Shown here: positions 24,250 to 34,830 of the stretch, in pieces
Numbering within the stretch: the first letter of the stretch is position 1
Layout: every line of letters starts with the position of its first letter
From: Mytilus galloprovincialis
Lineage: Eukaryota; Mollusca; Bivalvia; Mytilida; Mytilidae
Assembly: GCF_965363235.1 (NCBI RefSeq)
Contig: NC_134849.1
Location: 47,128,122-47,192,121, forward strand
Direction of reading: 5' to 3'
DNA: 64,000 nucleotides
Program-made: the position numbers and the translations under genes
Notes under the pieces: model-generated
Database searches by the model: none
What the model saw: the letters and a program-made list of their open reading frames with translations, nothing else
Told to the model about the DNA's origin: nothing

Positions 24250-24745
24250 CCATAAGACATGTTTGGGTATTGTTATGAGTTACAATTTACGATTAAAATC
24301 AGCAAATACCCACCGAAACAGCATCTGATACAAAATTTAATAATACTTTTAGATATTTGGATCATATATTGATATTTTGATTGCGGATTTTTATGCATCG
24401 ATTTAGCTTCCATTAAAAAAAAAATAGCAAATGACATCCCAATAATATTTACGCAATGCTTTATTTTTTTTTTTGGTATTTGAAAAAAACCATAAGCGTC
24501 ATGTAGCGAAATTAAAAAAAAACTATGATACATAAAACATATCATGTGTTTGAACACACAAGGGCAAAGGAAGCTGTTAATATAATTTACGCTTTAAACT
24601 GTTATTCTTTTCAAATGTTTTATAATGGACAGCCTTCAAAATACATATTAATATATCATGTATATACTACACCTTGAAATACAATAAAAATTATATTATA
24701 ATTTTATTATAAAAAAAAATATGTTATATAGGTTTAACGAAGTTT
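24250..24745. other. AT-rich spacer
   Basis: I see no supported feature here, only A and T homopolymers. Confidence 0.4.
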
Positions 24746-24747
24746 AA

Positions 24748-25270
24748 CAGTTACTCAGTGCTCTTCAACTTTGTACTTGTTTTGGCTGTCGAACTTTTTT
24801 CATCTGTGCGTCACTGGTTATTCTTGTGTGGATGAAACGCACGTCTTGCGTTTTCAATTTTAAACCTGGTACCTTTTGTTAGCTAGTATTCTTGTGTTTC
24901 TCTGTCCTATATGTTCTCCTATTTATTTGTATTGTAGTCTTGTCATGTAATGTTGTCATTTTAATGTTAAATTTAAATGTTATATTAACAATGCAATAAC
25001 AGCGAGAGGTTTTGCATGCCACAAAACCAGGTTCAATCCACCATTTGTTTTCTTTAAATGTCCTGTACCAAGTCAGGAAAATGGCCATTGTTATATTATA
25101 GTTCGTTTCTGTGTGTGTTACATTTTAATGTTATGTTTCTGTTGTATCGTTGTTTTCCTCTTATATTTGATGAGTTTTCCTCAGTTTTAGTTTGTAACCC
25201 AGATTTGTTTTTTATCAATCGATTTATGAGTTTCGAACAGCGGTATACTACTATTGCCTTTATTTAGAAG
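24748..25270 (+). repeat. Families D and C in tandem, forward orientation
   Basis: 24750-24870 is a family D end (gctcttcaactttgtacttg, ttaaacctggtacc); 24985-25270 is family C (ccacaaaaccaggttcaatc, tgtaccaagtcagg, tcgaacagcggtatac). The same two families adjoin at 4560-5190, suggesting they belong to one larger element. Confidence 0.6.
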
Positions 25271-26305
25271 AAGGGTCAACAAAAGTAAACGTGTTGACAC
25301 GGTGATTTTATACTGAAGCTGGGTCTTCATTTGTCTTTGACAAGACGTTTAAATCATAACAAAAAGTGAAACGGAAAAAGTAAAATAACTTTTTACATTT
25401 AACCCGATTTAATCATTTTCAAAGCTTAAGATTTTTATATGTTTGTATATTCAATACATATACATTTCGTACAAATTAGACTATGATGACAGGCATTTGC
25501 GTTATAGTCAATACTGTCCTTAAAAGCTTTTTTCTGTTCATGCCGGTAAAGAAATGACTTTTATTGTCAATCACAATTTGAAAGAAAATAAAATTTCAAG
25601 ACTTTTGTGTTGAGTTGTAATTTCGTTTTAAAAAGATACCAACAAGTAGAAGTTAGACGATATTCAAATATCGCAAATTCAAACAAAAAAGACAAACCAA
25701 AAGACTACTGACAAATTGGATGGCTTCAAAAAGGGAATGAAACATACTGAATGCAACATCCACCATGCAGGTCAACAAGAAATGGTCCACAATTGTCGTC
25801 CCTCGATTTTCGTTGTCCACAAATTCAATTCCTAGTATTGACAGTGGGTAACTTGCCAAAAATTTTTAAAACCCCTTCCAACTTTATTTCTTCATGTTTT
25901 ATGCCTAAAATTACAAAAAGGGGGGAAAATTACACTGTAAAAAAAATTTGGGTTCAGAATTTTAAAGGAAGGTAGTGATTTGGTCCAGCCGAAAAAGGTT
26001 AAAATTAGCACTTCGGAAGCTGTCAAAAGATTTCAAGACGCCCTAAACATAAAATGCCATATTTTGAGTAAGAGCCGATGAAATTTCTATTATTTTGATA
26101 TAATTTGTCCCAAAAGTAGTACAACACACTGTAGAAATTTCATTGAGAAAGCGCAGGTGGGATTTTTAATAGCCCTACACGCCAAACTTCTTAAGTGATA
26201 GGCCTGATTTCTTTGACATAATGTTTGGTTAAAACATGTTTCGGATATTTAAACGTATTGTCTTTGTAGAGTTTTGTTGCAAATTGCATCAATAATAACT
26301 GGTAC
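25271..26305. other. Spacer without recognised gene
   Basis: I see nothing that supports a gene. Short frames at 25653-25859 and 25751-25975 overlap on opposite strands and have no domain. Confidence 0.4.
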
Positions 26306-26309
26306 GCAT

Positions 26310-27475
26310 TTTTAGCTCACATTGCCCTCAGGACCAAGTGAGCTTTTCTCATCACTTGGCGTCCGTTGTCCTTTAATTTTTACAAAAAAATTTTCCTATG
26401 AAACTACTGAGACAAATTTAACCAAACGTAAACAAAAACATCACTAGTATATCTAGTTTAAAAATGTGTCAGATGACCTGACCCGCAATGGCTCACATGG
26501 CTAAAATAGAACGTAGTGGTAAAAACAGGTTTTTGGCTAATATCTGTAACACAAAGCATTAAGAGCAAATCTGGCATGGACAGAATGTATATCAGGTTGA
26601 GATCTATCTTCCCTGAATTTTTCAGATGAATCAGACAATCTGTTGTTGGGTTGCTGCCCCTGAAATGGCAATTTTAAGGAAATTTTGCCTTTTTCTAATA
26701 TTATCTTGAATAATTTTATATATAGCGATAAACTGTAAACAGCAATGATGTTCAGCAAAGTAAGATCTACAAATAAGTTGACATGACCAAAATTGTCAGT
26801 TGATCACTTAAGGAGTTGTTGCCCTTTACAGTCAAATTTTAACCATTTTTGTTAAATGTTTGTAAAATTTTACAAAAATCTTCTTCTCTGAAACAAGAGA
26901 AACAAATTTAACCAAACTTGACCACAATCATCATTATGGTATTTAATTTGAAAAGATGTGTTAATTATGAACCTGCCCGCTAACCAAAATGGCTGACATG
27001 GCTAAAAATAGTGCATAGGATTTTTTGTCTCATATCTCTGAAACCAAAGTATTTAGAGCAAATCTAACAATGGGTAAATTGTTCATTAGGTCAAGATATA
27101 TTTTCCCTTATTTTTTCAGACCAATCAGGCAACCCGTTGTTTGATTGCTACCCTTAATTGGTAATTCTAAGAAAACTTTGCAGCTTTTGGTTATTATCTT
27201 CAATATTATTATAGATAGAGATAAACTGTAAACAGCAATACTGTACAGCAAAAAAAGATCTACAAATTATTCACCATGATCAAAAGTGTCAATTGACCCC
27301 TTCAATAGTTATTGTTCTTTATAGTAAATTTTTAACAATTTTCAGAAATTTCATAAATTTTTACAAAATATTTTCAACTGAAACTACTGGACCAAGTTCA
27401 TTATAGATAATTTTAAGCAGCAAGAATGTTCAGTAAAGTAAAATCTACAAACACGTCCCCATCACCAAAACACAA
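26310..27475 (+). repeat. Family F bivalve repeat, about 2.2 tandem units of ~490 bp
   Basis: Unit starts align at about 26390, 26880 and 27370 (tgaaactactgagac, tgaaacaagagaaac, tgaaactactggacc), with 'gataaactgtaaacagcaat' near 26730 and 27225 and 'caatcaggcaacccgttgtt'-type stretches in the first two units. The family opens with 'ctcatcacttggcgtccgtt' at 26348. I recognise it as a widespread bivalve repeat; a reversed copy is at 3440-4080. Confidence 0.8.
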
Positions 27476-27489
27476 TTTTGTCATGGATC

Positions 27490-27811
27490 CTTCGGTGTCC
27501 TTTGTTTAAAAGAGGGACGAAAGATACCAAAGGGACAGTCAAACTCATAAATCTAAAACAAACTGACAACGACATTGCTAAAAATGAAAAAGACAAACAA
27601 AAAACAGCACACACGACACAACATAGAAAACTAAAGAATAAACAACATGAACCCCACCAAAAAACTGGGGGTGATCTCAGGTGCTCTGGAAGGGTAAGCA
27701 GATCCTGCTCCACATGCGGCACCCGTCGTGTTGCTTATGTGATAACAAATCCGGTAAATACTAGTAGTCTAATTCGGTAGGTCACATTCATGAAAGGGAA
27801 GGGGATTGTAG
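27490..27811 (-). mobile_element. 3' tail of Penelope-like element
   Basis: Read on the - strand this follows the RT stop and contains 'tgctccacatgcggcaccc' (reversed), 'aacaacatgaaccccacc' and ends 'gagggacgaaagatacc' on +. The tail also occurs at 31924-32220 and, as scraps, at 40690-40880 and 53090-53275, marking the element's 3' end. Confidence 0.7.
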
Positions 27812-29197
27812 TTACGACGTAAGGAACATATCCGATATCATTTGAGAAACGGTTATTCCATAACGATCAACCAACTCGTGATGGCGTCCGTAAAATTTAC
27901 GAAGAGATGATTTCAACTTCACCATTTGGAACTCTTGGTTCATTAGCTTCCTTGTGAGCAGCAACCCTCTATCAAGAAAATTATGATAGGAAATGCAAGC
28001 ACGGGAATATTGTATCAATTGGGAGATACATTCCCCGTATGCAGGTGCTGCTGGAATGTTGCTACTTAGAAATGGAAAGTTCACAATTGGAAAGCTGAAA
28101 TCATCTCTTTTGTCGTAAAGTTTTGTCTTCAACCGACCTTCATTGTCAATTTCTAGATGTAAGTCAAGATATGAGGCCGACTTAACTGTATCTGTAGTAT
28201 CCTTTATCTCTAGCTCGATCGGATAGATGCGTTCCACATACACACCAAATTTTGAATTATTTAGTGAAAGAACATCATCTTTATAGCGAAAAGTAGAGTT
28301 AAATGATATTGCTAACTTCTTATCTTTCTTCTTAAGAAGTTCCTGCATGAAGTCAGCCTCATAATAATAAAGAAACAAGTCGGCAAGTAGAGGGGCACAG
28401 TTTGTTCCCATTGGAATGCAGACAGTCTGTTGAAAAACACGTCCTCCGAACGTAACAAATATGTTGTCAATCAAGAAATCAAGAATCTTGATAATATCAG
28501 TTTCAGAGAATTTTTTGTTCGAATCATAGTGATCCTTTACAGAGTAGGATTTATCCCTCCCTAAGACAAGATACTTGTATCTACGTTGGCCATTCTTTTT
28601 TACGAAGCAACGCAATACCAACTCTTTCAATTTGTCTTTTAGTTTGGAATGTGGAATACTAGTGTACAGAGTAGAAAAGTCAAATGTTTTAATACTGTTA
28701 CAAGATGAAAGAGATTTAGATTGTATGTACTCTAAAAGATCTTTGGAATTTTTAAATATCCACATCTGATTCACGCCCCCTCTAGAATAGGCAGTTTCAC
28801 AATAGATTTGAAGCCCGTCTTTGATTGCTGATAAAATAGATGTTAATAATTAAGAAAGAGGTTTCGTGGAGCACTTGGAAGACCCAGCAATATACCGTTG
28901 TTTGTAAGGACACTTATGTAGTTTAGGTATCCAATACAGTGATGGTAGATCCAGTTCTTCATCTTTGGTTGAAATTCCAAGGGAACACAGAACAGACCTA
29001 TGATTATCCAGGATTTCCTCTTTGGTAAGTGTCGTGAGAGTATATGTTGAGTTTCCAAGTGAATTGTCAATACCTAATTCGTTTATCAAGCAGTTAATGT
29101 AATGAGTTTTACATACAAAAACGATGTTGTTTAATATGCACATAGACCAAGGTGAGCGACATAGGCTCTTTAGAGCCTCAAGTGTTTCTGCTATATG
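27812..29197 (-). pseudogene. Penelope-like reverse transcriptase, nearly full RT with one in-frame stop
   Basis: One frame runs from just below TAA (29198-29200) to the stop at 27812, broken only by TAA at about 28850. Motifs in order: PSLYWIPKLHKCPYKQRYIA, then after the stop FDFSTLYTSIPHSKLK, CIPMGTNCAPLLADLFLYYY, the catalytic box FRYKDDVLSLNN (Lys where Leu or Ile is usual), SYLDLHLEI and YDKRDDFSFPIVNFPFL. These are blocks of Penelope-like (PLE-type) reverse transcriptases. No GIY-YIG endonuclease is visible downstream. The element is 5'-truncated relative to a full polymerase. Low decay implies a fairly recent insertion; RNA-templated replication by this copy is improbable. Confidence 0.78.
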
Positions 29198-29200
29198 TTA

Positions 29201-29760
29201 TCAGTATGAGAATTTTCATAAATTTTCCAGTCGTTGAATCAAGTATCCTATGGTATTTTAAGAGTTTAGAAGATTTTACATGTCCTTGCTATAATTTGAA
29301 TTGATTTTTCCTTAAGCATAGTAAATACTAATATAGAATATTGTCTTTCATACGACAACATAAAAGTGTTGAATTCCGGTCGCTTGAGTCTTTGACCCTT
29401 TATGATTCATTATTATTGGCGAATGGAATGTATGACATTGTTCTATTTTAAAGTTCAGTAACCTTTTATTGGTATGGTTTGCCTACTATGTTGGAAGAGT
29501 TGTAACATCGCGTTATCTGATACTTAGATTAAACATATGTCGAAATGTATAAACATGCAAAATAATAATTTCAACGTCTAGTCCATTATCAGAATTTATC
29601 AATTGTATTAAATGCATTTACAATTTTTTTCTTGACGTTCTTTGACAAGATATTTGTTTAAGATATTCTGCTGATTTTTGAACGTAATTTTTCTATTTTG
29701 GTGTAAATTGGATTAACAATAACTGATGTGTATTTTGTTCTCTGTTTTATGAGAATTTTC
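29201..29760. repeat. Spacer with family H repeat (29445-29650)
   Basis: 29455-29650 (gttcagtaaccttttattgg, cgttatctgatacttagatt, aaacatgcaaaataat) matches 30915-31090, 45445-45600 and 56250-56400. The remainder is AT-rich without features. Confidence 0.55.
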
Positions 29761-29764
29761 TTAT

Positions 29765-30095
29765 TCCTAGAATATATACCTTAACCGTTTTGGCACAACT
29801 GTTTGGAATTTTTGGTCCCCTATGCTCTTCAGCTTTGTACTTGATTGTCTTTATTATTTTATTACTATTTTGATCTGAGCGTCACTGACAAGTGTTATGT
29901 AGACGAATGCGTGTCTGGCGTATTAAATTATAATGGTACCTTTGATAACTACTATAACCTTAGATTGTTTATAGATTTTCCAGTTGTTGAATCTATTTTC
30001 CTTTGTTTTTTTCTTGGGTTGTTGTTAGAATTTATGAGATTTTACATTTCCTAGCTTACTAGCATTTATATTGAATTTTCCATACGCCTATTAAA
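29765..30095 (-). repeat. Interspersed repeat family D
   Basis: Contains 'cgtgtctggcgtattaaatt' and 'gctcttcagctttgtacttg'; it is the reverse complement of the copies at 5165 and 11360. Confidence 0.6.
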
Positions 30096-30370
30096 TACTA
30101 TAAATAAATGTCCCAAGTCAGGAGCCTCTGGCCTTTGTTAGTCTTGTATTATTTTAATTTTAGTTTCTTGTGTACAATTTGGAAATTAGTATGGCGTTCA
30201 TTATCACTGGACTAGTATATATTTGTTTAGGGGCCAGCTGAAGGACGCCTCCGGGTGCGGGAGTTTCTCGCTGCATTGAAGGCCTGTTGGTGACCCTCTG
30301 CTGTTGTTTTTTATTTGGTCGGGTTGTTTTCTCTTTGACACATTCCCCATTTCCATTCTCAATTTTATTA
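30096..30370 (+). mobile_element. Solo family E tail (Penelope-like 3' end)
   Basis: Contains 'caggagcctctggcctttgt', 'gcgggagtttctcgctgca' and ends 'acacattccccatttcc': the reverse complement of 13555-13830. No RT is attached. Confidence 0.6.
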
Positions 30371-30438
30371 TGTTTATATTCCCTTTAATATTACAACCTT
30401 AGGTATTGAATTCTAGTGGCTTCAATCTTTGACCCTTG

Positions 30439-30816
30439 ACACCACTAATTCGGGTAGTACATATTTAACACAAAACAGTTCTTATGCATGGGTGTAACTT
30501 TCAAAATATTTAGAAAATTTTATTAATTTTGGTATCATGTGAAAGCTGCATGACTGGTGATCATTGTAGATCAATTTTTGACTGATAATTTAGAATTATT
30601 CAAAAAATGCATGAAATTTAAAAAGGAAGGTACATTTGGACTGTTTGTCAGATCTGAAATACTTGTTTTTTGTACATCCGAAGTTCTGTGCACCAGAAGG
30701 TGTTTCTTTGATATGAAATGATATTCACTCTTTTTGAACTTAAGATAAAAGAGCTGTGGCCACTCGAAATTGAGGAATTTAACATAAAAAGCATTGGGGC
30801 CATTAATTAGTGGTGT
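30439..30816. mobile_element. Candidate 378-bp element with 12-bp terminal inverted repeats
   Basis: ACACCACTAATT at 30439-30450 is perfectly inverted as AATTAGTGGTGT at 30805-30816. The interior has no coding potential. No clear target duplication is seen. It could be a non-autonomous DNA transposon. Confidence 0.45.
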
Positions 30817-30899
30817 ACTTCCTTAAGGGTTCATTATGTTTTGCGAATTTAATATATTACACAATACACCATATAACATTCTATTTTATTTCCAATGTG

Positions 30900-31095
30900 A
30901 CCTGAAAAGAGTTCAGTAACCGTTTCTCGGTACGGCTGGCCTATTGTGTGGGTCGAGTTGTTACATGTCGTTATCTGATATTTAAATAAAACATATGTGA
31001 AAACGTATAGACATGCAACATAATCATTACAATGTTTACCAGTGGAATAAAAAGTGTATCAATTGCATTTTGAATTTTTTTCTTGAAATTTGCTT
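30900..31095. repeat. Family H repeat, second copy
   Basis: 'gttcagtaaccgtttctcgg', 'cgttatctgatatttaaata' and 'atagacatgcaacataatca' parallel 29455-29560. Confidence 0.6.
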
Positions 31096-31099
31096 TTAT

Positions 31100-31685
31100 T
31101 AAGATAGTTTAAATGCAATGCAATATATACAGTATTCATACACACACATGGATTTCTTATATGTCATACATGTATATACAAGAAAAAAACATTAAGAATG
31201 ACAACCATGAACTGACGAAAAACGATCGCTTTATACTTTCAATAGTATTCCCCATCTTTAAATTTTAAGACAGATTGACTGAATAGGGTTTTAATAAAAC
31301 AAAATAAAAAATAATAGGGGTACAACCTCAATCACTAAAAAGCAAATATGTCAACTAAAAGATAAACATAAAGGTATACAGACAAAAAGACAAGAATACC
31401 AAAATTTACCATAGCACAATAACGGAGTGTAAGAGTTCCGAACGTTCTGAGCAACGTTAAATGGATTACACGCCCCCCCCAAAATAAAAAAAGAAAACTA
31501 AAAAGTAACAGTCATAATTTTCGATGACAAAAAAAAAAAAAAAAAAAAACAAACAAACTATAACACGTTGTTTTGATTGGTTTATACGATGGAGACAATT
31601 TAAATTTAATCTATGGCATGGCTAAGCCGGAGACAATTTTTTTGAATTTCGTTCTCTCGTGTAGACTAATAAAAAGTCGATAATT
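31100..31685. other. AT-rich spacer with homopolymers
   Basis: No gene. There is a poly-C run near 31472 and a 20-base poly-A run near 31530. Confidence 0.5.
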
Positions 31686-31689
31686 CATT

Positions 31690-33055
31690 ATTATACGCCC
31701 GTCAAAATTTTGACGGGACGTATTATGTTATACAAATATCCGGTGTCCGTCCGTCCGTCTGTCTGTCTGTCCGGCGTAAACATGTCGCACCGTAACTTGA
31801 GAACGACTTATCCAAATTTCATGAAATTTGATATAGTTGTTTCGTTTCTTATGATGGTCAAATGATCTGTATACTTTTTGGTGAAAATAAGATTAAAACT
31901 TTTTGAGTTACGGCACTTTGTAACTAAAAGAGGGACGAAAGATACCAAAGGGACAGTCAAACTCATAAATCTAAAACAAACTGACAACGCCATTGCTAAA
32001 AATGAAAAAGACAAACAGAAAAACAATAGTACACATGACACAACATAGAAAACTAAAGAATAAACAACACGAACCCACCAAAAACTAGGGGTGATCTCAG
32101 GTGCTCCGAAAGGGTAAGCAGATCCTGCTCCACATGTGGCACCCGTCGTGTTGGTTATGTTATTACAAATCCGGTAAATAATCTAATTCGGTAGGTCACA
32201 TTCATGAAAGGGAAGGGGATTGTAGTTACGACGTAAGGAACATATCCGATATCATTTGTGAAACGGTTATTCCATAACGATCAACCAACTCGTGATGGCG
32301 TCCGTAAAATTTACGAAGGGATGATTTCAACTTCACCATATGGAACTCTTGGTTTAATAGCTTCCTTGTGAGCAGTAACCCTCTATTTCGAAAAGCATGA
32401 TAGGAAATGCAAGCACGGGAATATCGTATCAATTGGGAGATATATACCCCGTATGCAGGTGCTTTTGTCGCACCGTATCTCAAAAACGATTCTTGATTAG
32501 TTATATTAATCTTAATATCTGTATACTTTTTGGTGATGATTCAAAATTTCATTTTTGAGTTATTGAGTATTTTGTAAAAAAGAGGGAGATTTTTTTTACA
32601 TGTTGTGCCGTATCTCAAAAACTATTTATGACTTTTGCTTAGAACTTAATACAAGTCTTTGTTTTATTAATCTAAAGGTCTGTATACTTTTTGGTGATGA
32701 TTCAAAATTATTTTTTTTGAGTTATTGAGTATTTTTCAAAACAGGGGAGGGTTTTTACATGTCGCGCTGTATCTCAAAAATAATTTATGATTATTGCTTA
32801 AAACTTTACACACTTCTTTGTTATATTAATCTAAAGATCTGTATACTTTTTTGTTTTGTGTCAAAATTTTAATTAAGTGATATTTAGTTTAAAAAAAACA
32901 ACAGGGTGGGGGGTTTTACATGTCCTGCCGTGTCTCAAAAACAATATATGGTTATTGCTTAAAACTTTCTCAGAAACTATTTATGATTATTGCATAAAAC
33001 TTCAACAGAAGACGTGGGGCGTATCATGCGCTCATGGCGCAGCTGTTTAATTTAA
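31690..33055 (+). repeat. Family G repeat interrupted by a Penelope-like 3' fragment
   Basis: Starts 'acgcccgtcaaaattttgac', with a CCGT/CTGT microsatellite at 31743-31772, and ends 'gcgtatcatgcgctcatggc'. Units with 'cgtatctcaaaaacga' and 'ctgtatactttttggtgatg' repeat about every 145-155 bp (near 32473, 32610 and 32765). The family is split at about 31923 by the retroelement fragment that ends near 32467. Confidence 0.7.
31924..32467 (-). mobile_element. 5'-truncated Penelope-like 3' end inserted in family G
   Basis: The - strand frame 32467-32226 (APAYGVYISQLIRYSRACIS to SQMISDMFLTS) is almost identical to the C-terminus of the RT at 27812, followed by the same 3' tail. Truncation at the 5' side is typical of target-primed retrotransposition. 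The two copies differ at few bases, so both are young or share a recent source. Confidence 0.8.
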
Positions 33056-33084
33056 GGATTATGAATTGAATTTTCATCAAATGA

Positions 33085-33345
33085 TTAAAGACTACGTAAA
33101 GTTCTACGTTTTTGGCTTACTACAGATGTTAAATGAGAAATGACTGTAATAGTTTTTCTGTCTATGAAGAAATAACATAAAAAATGTGGTGCACACTAAA
33201 TAACCCACGTAACGTGTTATTTTAAAGTGTACACTGCATATCCTTTTTGATGTTATTTCGAATAGACAGGAAAAAATATTACAGTCACTCCTTATAATTT
33301 AATTCTTATTTCTATTTTAGACCGGAGTAAATCATACAAAAACGT
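33085..33345. mobile_element. Hairpin MITE with ~75-bp inverted arms
   Basis: Left arm gactgtaatagtttttctgt through gtgcacactaaataac (33142-33205) pairs with gttattttaaagtgtacac through attacagtcac (33217-33287). Only about 10-15 bp separate the arms. No coding capacity. Confidence 0.75.
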
Positions 33346-33690
33346 GTACGACGTCATGGTCACATGTCAAAACTATGTCTATAAAATATAAGCTGATAAA
33401 CAAAACAACGTCAGCCAATTAGAAGACACGTTACATCCAAAATAAAATAAGGTGCAAGTAATTTTAAATACGTCACGATTTTTAAATGAGTCCATAAAAG
33501 CATCTCAATTTTTTTTAGAGGAAAAGTAAGATTAGTTGATTTTTCTCTGCATTCAACGTTATTTTGGAGGTGTTTTATAATATTTGACTGGTTAATCGTT
33601 AACATTTACAAGTTGATAAGTATTGTGTTGATTTGTTGCATGTCAGCAAATAATTGATATTTTAAAACGACAGTCCGCAAAGGAAATTAG
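33346..33690. other. Spacer
   Basis: I see no gene or repeat family. Confidence 0.4.
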
Positions 33691-33699
33691 CATGTCGAC

Positions 33700-34830
33700 A
33701 CGTCATCACTAAAGCCCCTGTCACAAAAGATCGTACGAGTTTTTGTAAAAAAGATCTATAAAATAGTAGTGGCACTGTCGTGCAAAATGTCATTTTTTTC
33801 GAGTGGTCAAATCAGCTACAACATGTCCACAATGATTCATCGATGGGAACAAGACAGAAAAAAGAATTGTAATTTTACCGTCGTGGGTTTGTCGCAAGTC
33901 CGTCGTGCGACAGTCGTGCGAGAGTCGTGCGATAGTCATGCGGTAGTCGTGCGATAATCGTGAGTTGTTTGGGGCTGCTTTCCAGGTTTTCATGTCATGG
34001 CATGCGTGTGTTACTGTCGTGTCACTGTCGTGTCACTGTCGTGTCACTGTCGTGTCACTGTCGTACGATTGTTGTACATCTGTGATGCGACTCTCAGAGA
34101 AAGCTCTTGAAACATACCAGGCTCCATCTGTATGACTTCAACGAAATCATTCACAGATTCCCGTTTCAACTCTTACATTAGTGTACTGTACTGCTTAAAC
34201 ATCAGGCGCTGTTTGATCCATGGCTTACCAACCAATGTCGGGCGTTTCGCTGGTTTCTTTACTGTTCATAGGCTCGAATCAACGCTTACAGAACCATATG
34301 TTGTCCTTGTTGGAGTTCGGGAAGGCGCCTATTCATATTTTTCCTAACATTCATTCCCGCCGAATTGTATTCTTCTATATAAAACTTAAAAATGTTGGCC
34401 GACAAACATACCACTGTCGTACGACAGACAATCAATGTTGTGTGAGTGTCTAACGAAATTTGGTATTCGTGATACAATCGTGCGACTGTATCACGAGTGT
34501 CTTGCGACAGCCGTGAGATTGTCGTAAGACAGTCGTGCAACGATTGTTTAATTAAAATGGTTTATGTTGATACTCACGACAATGTTTTTATCGCATGACA
34601 GTCGCATGACGGTCGTGAGACACTTTCACGACAGCCACAAGATAGTGACACGACAAAAAATCGTAAAGCAATAAAGATGCATGTCCACGACACCCGACAG
34701 CGCCACGATGCTCAAAATATCGTGCGCCTGTCGTGCGATTGTCATACGATGACCACAGATGACCCGCGATTTGACCAAATTTCATGTCGTGGTGCTGCAT
34801 AGATGTGTCGGTGGTTCGTTGTGACTAGAG
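33700..34830. repeat. CGTGCGA-rich degenerate satellite
   Basis: 'gtcgtgcgacagtcgtgcga' and variants dominate 33885-33960 and 34470-34760, in both orientations. 34010-34065 is a near-perfect 11-bp tandem repeat (gtcgtgtcact). CpG density is far above the neighbourhood. Reading frames on both strands (33769-33993, 34286-34540, 34588-34800) follow the repeat and show no domain. Confidence 0.75.

Noticed and set aside
23742..24328. Long frames of 144-172 codons in the second array
   Set aside because: Same 21-bp repeat inverted; frames exist on both strands at once.
27478..27780. + strand frame of 100 codons, Lys/Thr-rich
   Set aside because: It is the antisense of the Penelope-like 3' tail and recurs wherever the tail does.
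31741..31773. CCGT/CTGT microsatellite as a regulatory site
   Set aside because: It is an internal part of the family G repeat.
33769..34800. Arg/His-rich frames in the CGTGCGA region
   Set aside because: Products of the short repeat, present in opposite strands.
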